DNA of 64,000 nt from Paramixta manurensis (GTDB taxonomy: Bacteria; Pseudomonadota; Gammaproteobacteria; Enterobacterales; Enterobacteriaceae): positions 2,790,001 through 2,854,000 of the forward strand of contig NZ_CP054212.1 of NCBI RefSeq assembly GCF_013285385.1, written 5' to 3'. Below, in pieces: positions 1 to 9,120 of the stretch. The translations under genes were made by a program, and so were the position numbers. The notes beneath the pieces were generated by a model, which was not told the DNA's origin, searched no databases, and saw only the letters and a program-made list of their open reading frames with translations. Each line of letters begins with the position of its first letter. Position 1 is the stretch's first letter.

Positions 1-1053
1 TTGCAGCGAGAAATGCGCAGCCAGCCAACCGGCGCAAACGCCAGCTGCCACCCCAGCCCATTTACCGGCGGCGTCCATTTGACCAAACTGCTTACCGGCG
101 TTGTCCCGGCTCAGGCTTTCACTCAGCATTTGATTTGCGCCGCTGTACGCCAGCAGAATGCCGACACCCAGCAACGTGCGTGCCGCCAGCAACGACGCAG
201 GGCTGTCAAGTACGGTATGCCAGAGTGCGGCAACGGCAATAAGCAGCGTGCCCGGAACAAAGAACCAGCCCGCGCCTTTCAGTCGATGCCAAACCGGCAA
301 TAGCAGGAGGTAGATCAGATGCGGCCAGCTATACAGCACGCCGATAACCACCTCCTGATGTAGCCAATGACCGGCATAGGGCAGGAAGTAAGGAAAGGTC
401 ACCACCATGGCAAAGTTAAACAGCCACTGCATCGCCCACAGGGAGTAAAGCGTGGTTTTGCCGCTCGTAGATGCTCGCTTCCGCGTATTCACCGCGGGTA
501 TCGTATCCGCCGGTAGCAATAAGCTGAGCACCAAACCAATCAGGGGTAACAACGCCAAACCGAGCCACAAACGCTGCCCGACCTGCGAAAAGACCATCAG
601 AATGATACCGATCAGCGGCGGCGCGCTGACTAATGCCAGCCGGGCGGAAAACTGCGTCCAATTCAACGCCTTCGCCAGCGCCTCCCCACGCATATGCAGT
701 GAAAGATAGCCGTTGGCCGCCGCCAGCGTACCGCCTGCTACGCCCTGTAATGCCAGCGCGATAATCAACATCGGCAACGAGGACGACAATCCGGCCAGAA
801 TAAACGCCAGGGTTAGTCCCACCAACGCCCGCTGTAACGAGAGACGGCGGCCATAGCGATCGGCAAAGCGCCCCCACCAGGCAGCGGAGAGCGCCGTCAT
901 CACGGCGGGAAGGCTGAACAATACGCCCGCCCACAGACTGTTTTCCGCAATGCCAAACGAGGTTAGCAAGCGTGGCAGATAGAGCGGAACACCCAGAACG
1001 GTAAACGCGGCCAGAAAATGGCAGGCTAATACCACCATCAGGGTGGTACGCAT
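1..1053 (-). CDS. MFS transporter, probable siderophore exporter (3' part cut by window edge)
   Basis: An open frame runs leftward from ATG at 1053 to base 1 without a stop (351 codons), so the C-terminus lies outside the window. The start begins MRTTLMVVLACHFLAAF, and several hydrophobic segments of 18-22 residues alternate with basic loops such as WWGRFADRYGRR, the conserved loop 2-3 motif of the major facilitator superfamily. The start overlaps the stop of the upstream NIS synthetase (TAATG), indicating translational coupling. In vibrioferrin loci an MFS exporter (PvsC) occupies this position, so export of the finished siderophore is the likely role. Substrate assignment is inference from context; MFS membership is clear. 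Confidence 0.85.
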   Translation of the reverse strand, partial: MRTTLMVVLACHFLAAFTVLGVPLYLPRLLTSFGIAENSLWAGVLFSLPAVMTALSAAWWGRFADRYGRRLSLQRALVGLTLAFILAGLSSSLPMLIIALALQGVAGGTLAAANGYLSLHMRGEALAKALNWTQFSARLALVSAPPLIGIILMVFSQVGQRLWLGLALLPLIGLVLSLLLPADTIPAVNTRKRASTSGKTTLYSLWAMQWLFNFAMVVTFPYFLPYAGHWLHQEVVIGVLYSWPHLIYLLLLPVWHRLKGAGWFFVPGTLLIAVAALWHTVLDSPASLLAARTLLGVGILLAYSGANQMLSESLSRDNAGKQFGQMDAAGKWAGVAAGVCAGWLAAHFSLQ

Positions 1054-2765
1054 TATTCCGCGCCCCGCAGAAGGAAGTTTGGCCCAGTCTGACCATAGAA
1101 CTTGTTAATATCCGCCGCGCCCGACGCTTGCTTACTCAATAGACTGCCGCTGAGTAACAGATATTTGACCGGTTGGGTTGGCGAGGCGAACAGTTGCTGG
1201 CGGGCAAATGCGGTATCCACACCGTCGGCATCCAGACGCGAGAGCGTGTTCTCAAGCGCCGCGCATAATGTTTGGTATCCGGCATGACGATCAATCACCT
1301 GCGCCGCCGCCAGATTTTCCAGCACCGCAGCCAGACAGAGCTGTAAGGTAATGGTGATGAACATTTGTGATAGCGCCAGATCATCCGATACGCAGATACG
1401 TGGGTCGCGCAATGCGGCGATCCGCTCAGCCAAGTGAGGGCAAGCCGCCTTGAAGCGCTCAGGCAAGATCCGTGCCGCATCGTTATCCTTCATCACCAGC
1501 GTTAATGCCTGGTCTGGCGCCATACTCAACACTGCGTTCTGCTGGTTAGACTCCAGCGCAATGCCATACCGGAGCCACAGTGTCAGATGCACATCGGCCA
1601 TCAGTTGGCAGTACTCGCGCCACCACTGCTCCGGCGTTGGCATACCTGTCTGGTCGAGTTGCCAACTGAGATACAAACGCCCATCCGGCATCCGGCTACC
1701 TAGCGCAGCCACCGGTAGCAGCGTTTCCCCGACGCGCGGCTGTGGATAACGACGTACCAGAAATGCCAGTTGCTTATCTTCTTCGACATGGCCGCAGAAG
1801 CGTTCGTCAACATGACGGTATTGCCCACGCAGCAAGGTATCGTTATCGCTCAATGCACAGAGCACCTCGGCAAACCATTGTCCGTCGTACAGAGTTGAGG
1901 GTTTGATCAGACGAATATTTTTCTGACCGAGGGTGCGCATAGTCAGCGGCACTTTGATGTGGAAGTCTGGATAATCAGCCAGTTGAACAGTGCGCACTGA
2001 CAGAGTGGGATAAACCTCCAGCCAGCCTTCCGGCGCAATAACCGCGCCATCCGGAAGAGAAGTGAGATGCGGTAGCGTCAGCGGGTGGACCGGCATCAAA
2101 TCGTAATCGGCATAGCGTGGGTTAGCTAATCCCACCTGCTGTGGTTGCGGCCACCAGCCCGGTCTGGCTGGTGCGACGGTTAGCGTCAATTGATGACGCG
2201 GCAAAGCCAGCCAGCGCAGGCGGAATGGCTGGCAAAATTCGGGCGCGTAGTGGCGTAAATCCGCCTCGCTAAAGCCAAATTTGGCGCGGGCGGTCGGATA
2301 ATAAGGATGATCCAAATAGCTTGCCATTTGATCCGCATGGCGTAGACGCTCTCCCCAATTTAACGCGGCAATCGGCTGAGCGAGGTGCGCGGCTTGTTGC
2401 GCAAAAGCGGCGGCACATAACTCGCCCTGAACCACCGCAGCATCCGCTTCCTCTTTATAGGTCGCAAACAGTTGGCGCGTTTCATCATGCTGGTCTGGCA
2501 TCAACGCCGCCAGCCAGTTGGCATAACCGCTGGTAACCACCCAGTCGCCATTAATCTGCGTTTGCCAATGTGGGTGTGCGGCAACCCAGGGTTGCATATA
2601 ATCGCTGACGAGTACCGCAAGGCGCAGTGTCTGCTGAGATCCGTGATAAACCAGCCAGTGCTGGCCGGCTTCTGCCGTGAAAGTCCCTTTGCTGATTAAA
2701 CCGCCCACATCCTCACGAAGGCAGGCATTGATAATACGCAGGCTAATATAGTCATGCTGATTCAT
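1053..2765 (-). CDS. NIS siderophore synthetase, IucA/IucC family
   Basis: 570 residues, the usual length for IucA/IucC-type NRPS-independent siderophore synthetases. These enzymes adenylate a carboxylate (commonly citrate) with ATP and condense it with an amine or alcohol. Visible family motifs are HPYYPTARAKFGF near residue 173 (the HPxHPxxKxRxGF nucleotide-binding region), KVPLTMRTLGQKNIR near 272, YGIALESNQQNAV near 402 and KDND shortly after. The start abuts the stop of the ATP-grasp gene and the stop overlaps the MFS start, so it is the third gene of a tight leftward operon. Order (ATP-grasp, NIS synthetase, MFS) matches pvsA-pvsB-pvsC of vibrioferrin; the pvsB-like assignment is inference, family membership is strong. 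Confidence 0.88.
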   Translation of the reverse strand: MNQHDYISLRIINACLREDVGGLISKGTFTAEAGQHWLVYHGSQQTLRLAVLVSDYMQPWVAAHPHWQTQINGDWVVTSGYANWLAALMPDQHDETRQLFATYKEEADAAVVQGELCAAAFAQQAAHLAQPIAALNWGERLRHADQMASYLDHPYYPTARAKFGFSEADLRHYAPEFCQPFRLRWLALPRHQLTLTVAPARPGWWPQPQQVGLANPRYADYDLMPVHPLTLPHLTSLPDGAVIAPEGWLEVYPTLSVRTVQLADYPDFHIKVPLTMRTLGQKNIRLIKPSTLYDGQWFAEVLCALSDNDTLLRGQYRHVDERFCGHVEEDKQLAFLVRRYPQPRVGETLLPVAALGSRMPDGRLYLSWQLDQTGMPTPEQWWREYCQLMADVHLTLWLRYGIALESNQQNAVLSMAPDQALTLVMKDNDAARILPERFKAACPHLAERIAALRDPRICVSDDLALSQMFITITLQLCLAAVLENLAAAQVIDRHAGYQTLCAALENTLSRLDADGVDTAFARQQLFASPTQPVKYLLLSGSLLSKQASGAADINKFYGQTGPNFLLRGAE

Positions 2766-3943
2766 TAGACGATCTCCCAGTGCAAGACGTTGAGCGTACG
2801 CGTCGTTAGGTGCGCCAGGCGTTGCGCGTCGCTGGCCTCAAGATAAAGTACGCCGAGGTAATCTTTATTGGAGTGAGTGAGCGTGATCGCCTCGCCTGCT
2901 GTTTTGAGCGCGCGGTAAGATAAGCCGGGTAACTCTGGCGGCTGAGGCGCCAGCGTAAGTTGCCCTTCCTGTTCCGCGACCAGATAGTGAATCAGCGCCT
3001 CACCGGTCGCAGGCTTAATCGGTGGTAAGGGTTCACCGAGATGGAGCCGCAGAATTGGCGTGAACCACCCTTCCGGCAACAGGCGATCGAGTAAAAACTC
3101 GCGCCCATCGCCAATGCTGCGATAGTTAATTTCAACCAGTACTGGCCCATCGGCAGTGACAATAAACTCGCTATGGCAAACGCCCAAACCGACGCCAAAC
3201 TCGCGCAATTGTTGTAGTGCTTGCTGCTGCCAACGTCGACTGTGCTCCCCGGCCCAACGGGCAGAGGTCTCGACAAAATGCGGCGGCGCTGAGAGCGCAA
3301 CATCAAACCCGCCAAGCGCTACCAGTTCGTGCCCATCGCCAAAGGTTTCCAGCGTAAATAATGGCCCGGCCATAAACGCCTCGGCCAGCAGCGTCTGGCG
3401 AACCGGCAGCGTATCCAGATAGTGTTGACAACTGGCGTAATCTTCCGCCAGGCGGACATCCATTGAGGCCACGCCCTGCGCTGGCTTAATCACCACCGGC
3501 CAGGGCCACTCTGGCGAAGGCGATGTTTGTGGCAACACTTGCGTTGACCACACGGATGGCAGACCGAGCGCGGTTAACCGCTGACGCATGCGCCATTTCT
3601 CTTTCGCGGCGTAACAAATCTGCCACGGCTTGGCGGGCAGCCCTAACGCACTGGCGGCAATGGCGGTCGCGGTTTGCAAATGATCGCTGTTAGAAAACAG
3701 TGCCGCCGGTGTGATCCCCCACTCGGTTAGCGTGTCGAGGATCGACAGTGGATTGAACACCTCACATTCAATAACGCGAACGCTGCCATCCAACAGCGCG
3801 TTGTGCGCCATCGCGTGGTCGGTCAGCAGCACAACCGGATAACCCAACCGCTGTGCCGCAGGAATAAAGCCTTCGGTTACCGCTGCGTTGACGACGTGAC
3901 TGACGATCACATAAGGTTTGTGGTTAAGCATTTGAATACCCAT
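2765..3943 (-). CDS. ATP-grasp amino-acid ligase of the siderophore operon (PvsA-like)
   Basis: 392 residues with ATP-grasp features: a preATP-grasp N-terminus, the lysine-containing strand WPWPVVIKPAQGVASMDV near residue 145, and the C-terminal metal/ATP segment GPVLVEINYRSIGDGREF near residue 265, where the E-x-N ligands sit. ATP-grasp enzymes join a carboxylate to an amine through an acyl-phosphate. In vibrioferrin assembly PvsA carries out such a ligation. It lies 27 bases downstream of the aldolase gene and directly abuts the NIS synthetase. The ATG at 3943 is used; an in-frame ATG four codons later is also possible because neither has a strong ribosome-binding site. Confidence 0.85.
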   Translation of the reverse strand: MGIQMLNHKPYVIVSHVVNAAVTEGFIPAAQRLGYPVVLLTDHAMAHNALLDGSVRVIECEVFNPLSILDTLTEWGITPAALFSNSDHLQTATAIAASALGLPAKPWQICYAAKEKWRMRQRLTALGLPSVWSTQVLPQTSPSPEWPWPVVIKPAQGVASMDVRLAEDYASCQHYLDTLPVRQTLLAEAFMAGPLFTLETFGDGHELVALGGFDVALSAPPHFVETSARWAGEHSRRWQQQALQQLREFGVGLGVCHSEFIVTADGPVLVEINYRSIGDGREFLLDRLLPEGWFTPILRLHLGEPLPPIKPATGEALIHYLVAEQEGQLTLAPQPPELPGLSYRALKTAGEAITLTHSNKDYLGVLYLEASDAQRLAHLTTRTLNVLHWEIV

Positions 3944-3970
3944 ATGGTTTTTCAGTGGGAATGGTATAAA

Positions 3971-4759
3971 TCAGAGAGGAGGCTCGGGCTGTAGCACGCT
4001 GAGCCGTTGTTTCAACGCCTGGAACAGGAAACCGCGATCTTCACCGCACAGCCAGCAGTCAATGCCCTGACGCTGCCAGTACTGTTGTTGCTCCGGGGTG
4101 CGCGGGTTGGCGCAAAAAGGTTTACCGGCCCGTGCGCAACATTCGGCCAGGTGACGGATCTGTGCTTCAACATTCGGGTGTGATGGCTGCGGGCCAAGCC
4201 GCATGTTTAATGCCAGATCCAGCGCGCCCTCCATCACCATCGTCACTTGGTCAACACGTAAAATGTCATCAATCGCCTCAATGCCTTGCAAAGACTCGAT
4301 CATCGGCACCAGCCAGAGCTTCTCGTTGGCCTGCCGGATATACTCTGCCAGCGGCAAGGTGCCAAAACCGGTGACGCTGCCGCCGGTAATACCACGTGAA
4401 CCTTGCGGTGGAAAAAACATCGCCTCGCGCAGGGCAATCACCTCGGCGGCACTCTCGGTGCGCGACAACACAATGCCATGCGCGCCCATATCCAGAATGC
4501 GCCCGGCACGCGGAATATCGGCTTGGGTGAGTCTGACTAATGGAATACAACCATTGAGCTGCGCCAGTTGAATACATTGGCTCAGTAAGGTCTCATTATT
4601 GGGAACATGTTCAAGATCCAGCAGAATAAAGTCGTAACCTGCAACGGCGATCATTTCAACCAGGGTAGGATGGGGAACCGAATTAAGGATGCCGAAAATA
4701 CCACGGCGTGACTGGCGACGTTCATCCGGTAACGTGAGCGAGATCATGTTAGACACCAT
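3971..4759 (-). CDS. HpcH/HpaI-family aldolase, SbnG/AcsB-like citrate-forming enzyme
   Basis: 262 residues of the HpcH/HpaI aldolase/citrate lyase family. Conserved features include FILLDLEHVPNNE near residue 45, the RI-LDMGAHGIV strand near 90, FFPPQGSRGITGG near 115, and the metal-ligand regions VPMIES near 152 and VMEGALDLALNM near 178. The last resembles SbnG of staphyloferrin B, which makes citrate from oxaloacetate and acetyl-CoA. As first gene of a NIS operon it could supply citrate independently of the TCA cycle. A second in-frame ATG at 4747 is an alternative start. Expression should be iron-repressed because a Fur box lies four bases upstream. The citrate-synthase role is inference; the family is clear. 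Confidence 0.83.
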   Translation of the reverse strand: MVSNMISLTLPDERRQSRRGIFGILNSVPHPTLVEMIAVAGYDFILLDLEHVPNNETLLSQCIQLAQLNGCIPLVRLTQADIPRAGRILDMGAHGIVLSRTESAAEVIALREAMFFPPQGSRGITGGSVTGFGTLPLAEYIRQANEKLWLVPMIESLQGIEAIDDILRVDQVTMVMEGALDLALNMRLGPQPSHPNVEAQIRHLAECCARAGKPFCANPRTPEQQQYWQRQGIDCWLCGEDRGFLFQALKQRLSVLQPEPPL

Positions 4760-4762
4760 TCT

Positions 4763-4777
4763 TAATAATAATTATCA
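4763..4777. promoter_or_regulatory. Fur box upstream of the siderophore operon
   Basis: TAATAATAATTATCA matches the 7-1-7 Fur consensus TGATAATNATTATCA at all fixed positions but one. It sits immediately before the aldolase start. Adjacent AT-rich hexamers (CATTATC at 4782-4788) could extend the site into overlapping boxes. The 271-base spacer 4760-5030 separates divergent genes, so this box may also serve the binding-protein gene on the other side. I see no other gene in that spacer. Confidence 0.75.
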
Positions 4778-5030
4778 TTTACATTATCATTAAGATTACG
4801 ATTAAGTTTATCAAATAGTTTAACAATGATTGTTAAATAAATTCAATGAGTGCGGGTGTGCTCTTTGCGGAAGGTGCCAACGTAATGTGATAGCGTTTGA
4901 GGGTATACCGTTGATATGATAGGTGATTACATAAAAAAGATTCAGAACGCCTGTTTTTTCCACAGGTGAGTAATAAAAGCACACTTAAAACTAATTTGAC
5001 AAGTACGTGACACCGACAGGGTAACCAGAC

Positions 5031-6146
5031 ATGAAATATACGTGGTTTATGGTTTTTGCCGCATTACTATCGCCACTCAGCGGGCTTGCTACACCGGTTG
5101 AGGTAACCGATTTAGCCGGACGTCACGTCACGGTAAATGCGCCCGCCTCACGCGTTATTTTAGCCGATAGCCGCATGCTATTGCCGATGAGTCTGTTACA
5201 CCCCGGCGACCCGCTCAAAGGCATTATCGCGTGGGATGATTCGCTACAAACCCGTGCGCCGGATATGGGGCGCTATTTTGCCAAACAATTTCCGCAATTA
5301 AATACCATTCCGCTGTTTATCAACCCTTATCGCAGCACATTCAGCGTTGAAAAAGCCAGCGTGCTCAAGCCAGATCTGGTGGTTTTTGATATTGGCATTC
5401 TCGCAAAGTTGCGCAGTGAAGGAACGCTGGCGCTGCTGGAAAAGAGCGGTATTCCGGTCATTTTTATCGATTTCCGCCAACAGCCACTGACCCATACTCC
5501 GTTAAGCATACGGTTACTTGGGGAAGTGACCGGCGAACAGCAGAATGCCGAACGCTTTATCCACCGCTGGAACGCTCTGCGGCAACGCATTGCCAGCCGC
5601 GTAGCCGCTATCCCTAAAGCGCAGTGGCCGGGCGTGGTCTTTGAAAACCATGCCGGGATGACGGGTAACCAGTGTTGCGCGGTATTTGGTCGTGACAGCT
5701 TCGGTCAGTTTATTCCTGCCGCTGGCGGGCGTAACCTGATGGAGGACAAAGTGCCAGCGCAAGGGGCGGATATTAGCGCCGAGTTGTTGATTGTGGCGCG
5801 CCCGGATGTCTACCTGATGAGCGGTGCCGACTGGAGCCAACGCGGCGGCCCTTCGCAGGCCGTGCCGCTCGGTTATGAAGCAACACGCGCCACTACCCTT
5901 CCCCGCCTGCAGGCGTTGTTACAACGCGAAGGGGTAAGCGTACTGGATGTCACCCATACCCACCGGGTAATGGCGGTCTATCACCAATTCTACGATAGTC
6001 CGTTTAATGTGGTGGCGCTGGAAGCAATGGCGAAACTGTTCCATCCACAGTCATTTGCCGATGTCGATCCACAGGCCGACCTTGAAGCCCTTTATCGCGA
6101 TTATGTCGGTATCCCTTATGGTGGTCTGTTCTTTATCCAACCCTAA
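5031..6146 (+). CDS. Periplasmic iron-siderophore binding protein (FecB/PvuB-like)
   Basis: 371 residues. The first 20 form a signal peptide (MKYTWFMVFAALLSPLSGLA), followed by VEVTDLAGRHVTVNAPASRVI, the typical opening of type III (BtuF/FecB/FhuD-like) metal-chelate binding proteins. KPDLVVFD and the later ARPDVYLMSG are the usual lobe-boundary strands. It would capture the ferric siderophore in the periplasm and pass it to an inner-membrane ABC transporter, whose permease and ATPase genes are not in this window. It is divergent from the biosynthetic operon and convergent with the TonB receptor, from which it is separated by a shared terminator. The family is well supported; the ligand is inferred from context. 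Confidence 0.85.
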   Translation: MKYTWFMVFAALLSPLSGLATPVEVTDLAGRHVTVNAPASRVILADSRMLLPMSLLHPGDPLKGIIAWDDSLQTRAPDMGRYFAKQFPQLNTIPLFINPYRSTFSVEKASVLKPDLVVFDIGILAKLRSEGTLALLEKSGIPVIFIDFRQQPLTHTPLSIRLLGEVTGEQQNAERFIHRWNALRQRIASRVAAIPKAQWPGVVFENHAGMTGNQCCAVFGRDSFGQFIPAAGGRNLMEDKVPAQGADISAELLIVARPDVYLMSGADWSQRGGPSQAVPLGYEATRATTLPRLQALLQREGVSVLDVTHTHRVMAVYHQFYDSPFNVVALEAMAKLFHPQSFADVDPQADLEALYRDYVGIPYGGLFFIQP

Positions 6147-6150
6147 ACAA

Positions 6151-6177
6151 AAAGCCAGTTCGCGATGAACTGGCTTT
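6151..6177. terminator. Bidirectional rho-independent terminator
   Basis: The inverted repeat AAAGCCAGTTC (6151-6161) and GAACTGGCTTT (6167-6177) has a 5-base loop, with a T-run on one side and an A-run on the other. It lies between the convergent binding-protein and receptor genes and can end both transcripts. Confidence 0.85.
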
Positions 6178-6189
6178 TTACTTGCCCTA

Positions 6190-8256
6190 TCAGAACTTCA
6201 GGCTGACACCGGCGGTCACCGAACGCCCTGGCGCCGGTTGACGCCCCCACGGGCTGGTATCAATACCGCGGAACCAGTAGTCACGGTTAAACAGGTTGTT
6301 AATGCCGAGATAACCATTCAAGACCGTGCTGCCGGATTTGTACAGATCGCGGCTGACTTGCGCGTTCCATACCCAGTACGCTGGCATCGGCCCAACCGCT
6401 CCGGTGCTATCTTCATGTTCGGTGTTGGCCGCATCAGACCAGGATTTACTGAAGTAATAACCCGATAATGCAAAGGTGGTGCCGCGCCAGTCGTAGCTGC
6501 CATCCATAGTAATCTGGTTACGCGAAGCGTAAGGCACATTTTTACCGGCGTTCGGACCATTGCGTTGTTCCGCTTGCAAATACGCGTAACCGGCGTGCAG
6601 TTTCAGCCCTTCAACCGCTTCCGGGCTCCAGAAGCCTTCCAGTTCGACACCCTGATGGCGCGTGCGGCCAATATTGAGGTAGCTATCGGTGACGCTGTCA
6701 TAGGAGATTTGGTCTTTATAATCGATACGATAAAGGCCGGCATGCAAGCTAACATTTTTGGTCGGTGTATAACGCACGCCGCTCTCGTAGTTCCACGCCA
6801 GCTCGGAGCTAACGTCGCCGCCCTTCACAATCTGTGTCACCTGCGCCGGACGCAGACTTTTTTGCATATCGGCGTACAGGAACCATTCTGGCGTAAGCTG
6901 ATAACCTACCGTCAGGCCCGGCAGCCACTGGTCGTCTGGCGCAGAGGTGCTCTGCCCGGTTTTTCTGTCAGTGTAGTCTTCGCCAACATGTTCAAAACGC
7001 ATACCCGGCGTGATGGTCAGCGTATCATCAAGCAGTTTCACGGCGTTACTGACGTAACCCGCCCACGCTTTATCATCAAAACGCCAATCACGCGTCACCG
7101 CCGTCGCGCTGGTCGCCAGCGTTTGCTGACGGACCTGGTAATCGATTTTTTCACTCACAAAGCGGCCACCGATGATCCACTGTTGGTTCACCTTATCGCC
7201 GTTAATATCCATACTCAGACGTGGCTCTGTGCCCCACACTTTAAAATTACGCGGTGAGTTTTGCACAATATCGGCCGGAAGCGCCGGATTCCAGGTTTGG
7301 CCCGGAACACTGCTCATTCCAACATGGAAATCGCGATCGGACTGGTGACCGAAGAACATCCAGTTGAACTCTGCCGAGTCAATAAAGCCGAGCGAACCCA
7401 ACTGCTGGTTATAGACCGCGCTATAGCGTTTAGTATGGCCGTCATAATCATCGAATGGGCGGGTACTTTGACGGCGATCGTGGCGATAATCCGCCGCCGA
7501 TAACGCGCCAGCCAGATCAGCATGCGCATCATAATATTGGTAAGAGAGATTTAATGTGGTGTCTTCGTTGATGTTCCACAGGCCACGAATGCGGAAGTTT
7601 TGCACTTTGCTGGCGCTGTTTTCACGGAATGAGTTTCCTTTAACCTGGTTGGCTTCCACCTGCAAACCAAAATCGTCATTCAGCATGCCGCCGGTGCGTA
7701 AATAGGTATCCCACAGATTGCGTCCCTTGCCATAAAAGGTCGCGCGTTCGGAAATTTCACTTTCCCATTTTAATGGGATCGGTTTACTAATTAGATTGAT
7801 CACACCGCCGACGTTATTCGGGCCATATTGCACCGCCGCGCCGCCACGAACCACATCAATACGGTCGATAGTGGCGAAGGTAACCGGAAACAGCGACATC
7901 CCTTCCTGACCATACGGCGCCAATACTAATGGAATGCCATCTTCGAGGATTTGCGCACGCCCACTACGGCTGTCATACAAACCACGCACGGCGATCTGCG
8001 GCAGCACGCCGGTACCGGTTTCATCCTGAATTTTGACGCCGGGGACCCGTTGTAGCGCATCATCAAGAGTGCGGTTGCCCCCTTTTTCCAATTGGTCATT
8101 ACTAATAACGGTACGGCTCCCGGCCCAGGTTTTAACCTCTTCGGCACGCGAATCACCAAGGATATTTCCCGAAACGACCATGGTTTGGTCTGCTGCATAG
8201 GTAAACTTTCCGGCCAGGACCATGGCCAGTGCGGTGGCTATTTTTGTGTGTTTCAT
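6190..8256 (-). CDS. TonB-dependent outer-membrane siderophore receptor
   Basis: 688 residues from ATG 8256, preceded by AGGG at good spacing; a TTG two codons upstream is less likely. A signal peptide ends at ...AGKFTYA-A, followed by a TonB-box-like segment (QTMVVSGN). The plug domain begins almost at once (LDDALQRVPGVKIQ near residue 65, VRGLYD near 92, IDRIDVVRGGAAVQYG near 132), so the FecA-type signalling domain is absent. The remainder is a 22-strand barrel ending in the expected C-terminal Phe (SVTAGVSLKF). The likely substrate is the ferric form of the siderophore made by the neighbouring operon. A Fur box lies about 42 bases upstream. Confidence in the family is high; the ligand is inference. 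Confidence 0.9.
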   Translation of the reverse strand: MKHTKIATALAMVLAGKFTYAADQTMVVSGNILGDSRAEEVKTWAGSRTVISNDQLEKGGNRTLDDALQRVPGVKIQDETGTGVLPQIAVRGLYDSRSGRAQILEDGIPLVLAPYGQEGMSLFPVTFATIDRIDVVRGGAAVQYGPNNVGGVINLISKPIPLKWESEISERATFYGKGRNLWDTYLRTGGMLNDDFGLQVEANQVKGNSFRENSASKVQNFRIRGLWNINEDTTLNLSYQYYDAHADLAGALSAADYRHDRRQSTRPFDDYDGHTKRYSAVYNQQLGSLGFIDSAEFNWMFFGHQSDRDFHVGMSSVPGQTWNPALPADIVQNSPRNFKVWGTEPRLSMDINGDKVNQQWIIGGRFVSEKIDYQVRQQTLATSATAVTRDWRFDDKAWAGYVSNAVKLLDDTLTITPGMRFEHVGEDYTDRKTGQSTSAPDDQWLPGLTVGYQLTPEWFLYADMQKSLRPAQVTQIVKGGDVSSELAWNYESGVRYTPTKNVSLHAGLYRIDYKDQISYDSVTDSYLNIGRTRHQGVELEGFWSPEAVEGLKLHAGYAYLQAEQRNGPNAGKNVPYASRNQITMDGSYDWRGTTFALSGYYFSKSWSDAANTEHEDSTGAVGPMPAYWVWNAQVSRDLYKSGSTVLNGYLGINNLFNRDYWFRGIDTSPWGRQPAPGRSVTAGVSLKF

Positions 8257-8297
8257 CTTCAACCCTGAATGGCAATGTTAGTAATTAGTAATGATTT

Positions 8298-8312
8298 TGA
8301 TAAATGTTATCA
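8298..8312. promoter_or_regulatory. Fur box upstream of the TonB receptor
   Basis: TGATAAATGTTATCA matches TGATAATNATTATCA except at two positions around the centre. It is followed directly by CATTATCA, which can form an overlapping second box. The rest of the 8257-8613 spacer shows no gene. Confidence 0.7.
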
Positions 8313-8562
8313 TTATCATATGGCGATTAATATTCACTTACCAGAGGTAAAGCTTTGTCAAGGCTGTTAAATAGCCCAATTGCTGTAGATTGAACGAGTT
8401 GAGACCGGAAGTGTAAATAACCGCAGGGCATAGCGGGTGCGGCTTACGGGGCTGTTAGCGCGACGGGCAGTTGCTTAAGAAAGTGGTTATTCAAATAAAG
8501 TGAACATCATGTTAAATTTTTTTGTTTGATTGATCGACTAGCTTAAAAAATAAGCAGGATCT

Positions 8563-8581
8563 GGCAGCGAATATCGCTGCC
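8563..8581 (-). terminator. Hairpin downstream of the OhrR-type gene, possible terminator
   Basis: GGCAGCGA (8563-8570) and TCGCTGCC (8574-8581) form an 8-bp stem with a 3-base loop. On the minus strand it is followed, after about ten bases, by a run of T. It lies just after the leftward MarR-family gene. Confidence 0.45.
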
Positions 8582-8613
8582 GAGTTTTACCGGTAGGTTA
8601 TTACATGCGTGAG

Positions 8614-9060
8614 TTATTCTTTTTCTTCCGCGCGCTGCACAATATTGTCTCGCAACGCAATAATCTCTTGATTAAGACGTTGTAGTGTCTCCAGCGCCAT
8701 ACCAGAACTGCAAAAGAGAGTTTGCGACAAACACAGCGATTGCTGTTCTAACGCTCTGCCCTTTTCCGCCAAGGTAATCATAACTTTACGCTCATCATCC
8801 GGGCGGCGTTCTCGCCGGATGAAGTCCTCATTTTCCAGACGTTTCAGCAACGGCGTCAAGGTACTGGTTTCCAGCGCCAGCATTTCGCCGATTTGGCCGA
8901 TGGTCTGTTCGCCTTGCTCCCACAAAACATTGAGCACCAGGTATTGCGGGTAAGTCACCCCCATTTCATCCAGCAACGGCTTATACAGACGTTTGATGGC
9001 CAGCGAGGCGGAATAGATGGAATAACAGAGTTGCTCACCCAAAGGGAGTCGTTCTGACAC
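8614..9060 (-). CDS. ohrR: OhrR-type MarR-family redox regulator, two-cysteine class
   Basis: 148 residues from GTG 9060, which has AGGAG at good spacing; the frame extends upstream only to a TTG without a site. It is a winged-helix MarR protein (IGQIGEMLALETSTLTPLLKRLE, recognition helix near residues 55-77; wing RRPDDERKVMITL near 86-97). Cys12 with Tyr26 and Tyr37 reproduces the peroxide-sensing Cys plus two hydrogen-bonding Tyr spacing of OhrR (offsets 14 and 25). Cys117 lies 105 residues after Cys12, the same spacing as the Cys22/Cys127 pair of Xanthomonas OhrR. It should be a repressor released by organic hydroperoxides through disulfide formation. It is divergent from a hydrolase rather than the usual ohr gene. 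Palindromes in the spacer are its probable operators. Confidence 0.8.
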   Translation of the reverse strand: MSERLPLGEQLCYSIYSASLAIKRLYKPLLDEMGVTYPQYLVLNVLWEQGEQTIGQIGEMLALETSTLTPLLKRLENEDFIRRERRPDDERKVMITLAEKGRALEQQSLCLSQTLFCSSGMALETLQRLNQEIIALRDNIVQRAEEKE

Positions 9061-9120
9061 GCGGTTATCTCCTGCGCTAATCGAGTTGGTCTGATAGTAA
9101 CATTTCGTCAGCAAAATATA

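Noticed and set aside
416..1096. Leftward 226-codon open frame over the MFS gene
   Set aside because: It is out of frame with the MFS gene, lacks hydrophobic helices and is rich in random Gly/Arg; it is a shadow of the real exporter frame.
6565..7257. Rightward 230-codon frame opposite the TonB receptor
   Set aside because: Antisense to a well-supported receptor gene, with no domain or ribosome-binding site; explained by high G+C third positions.
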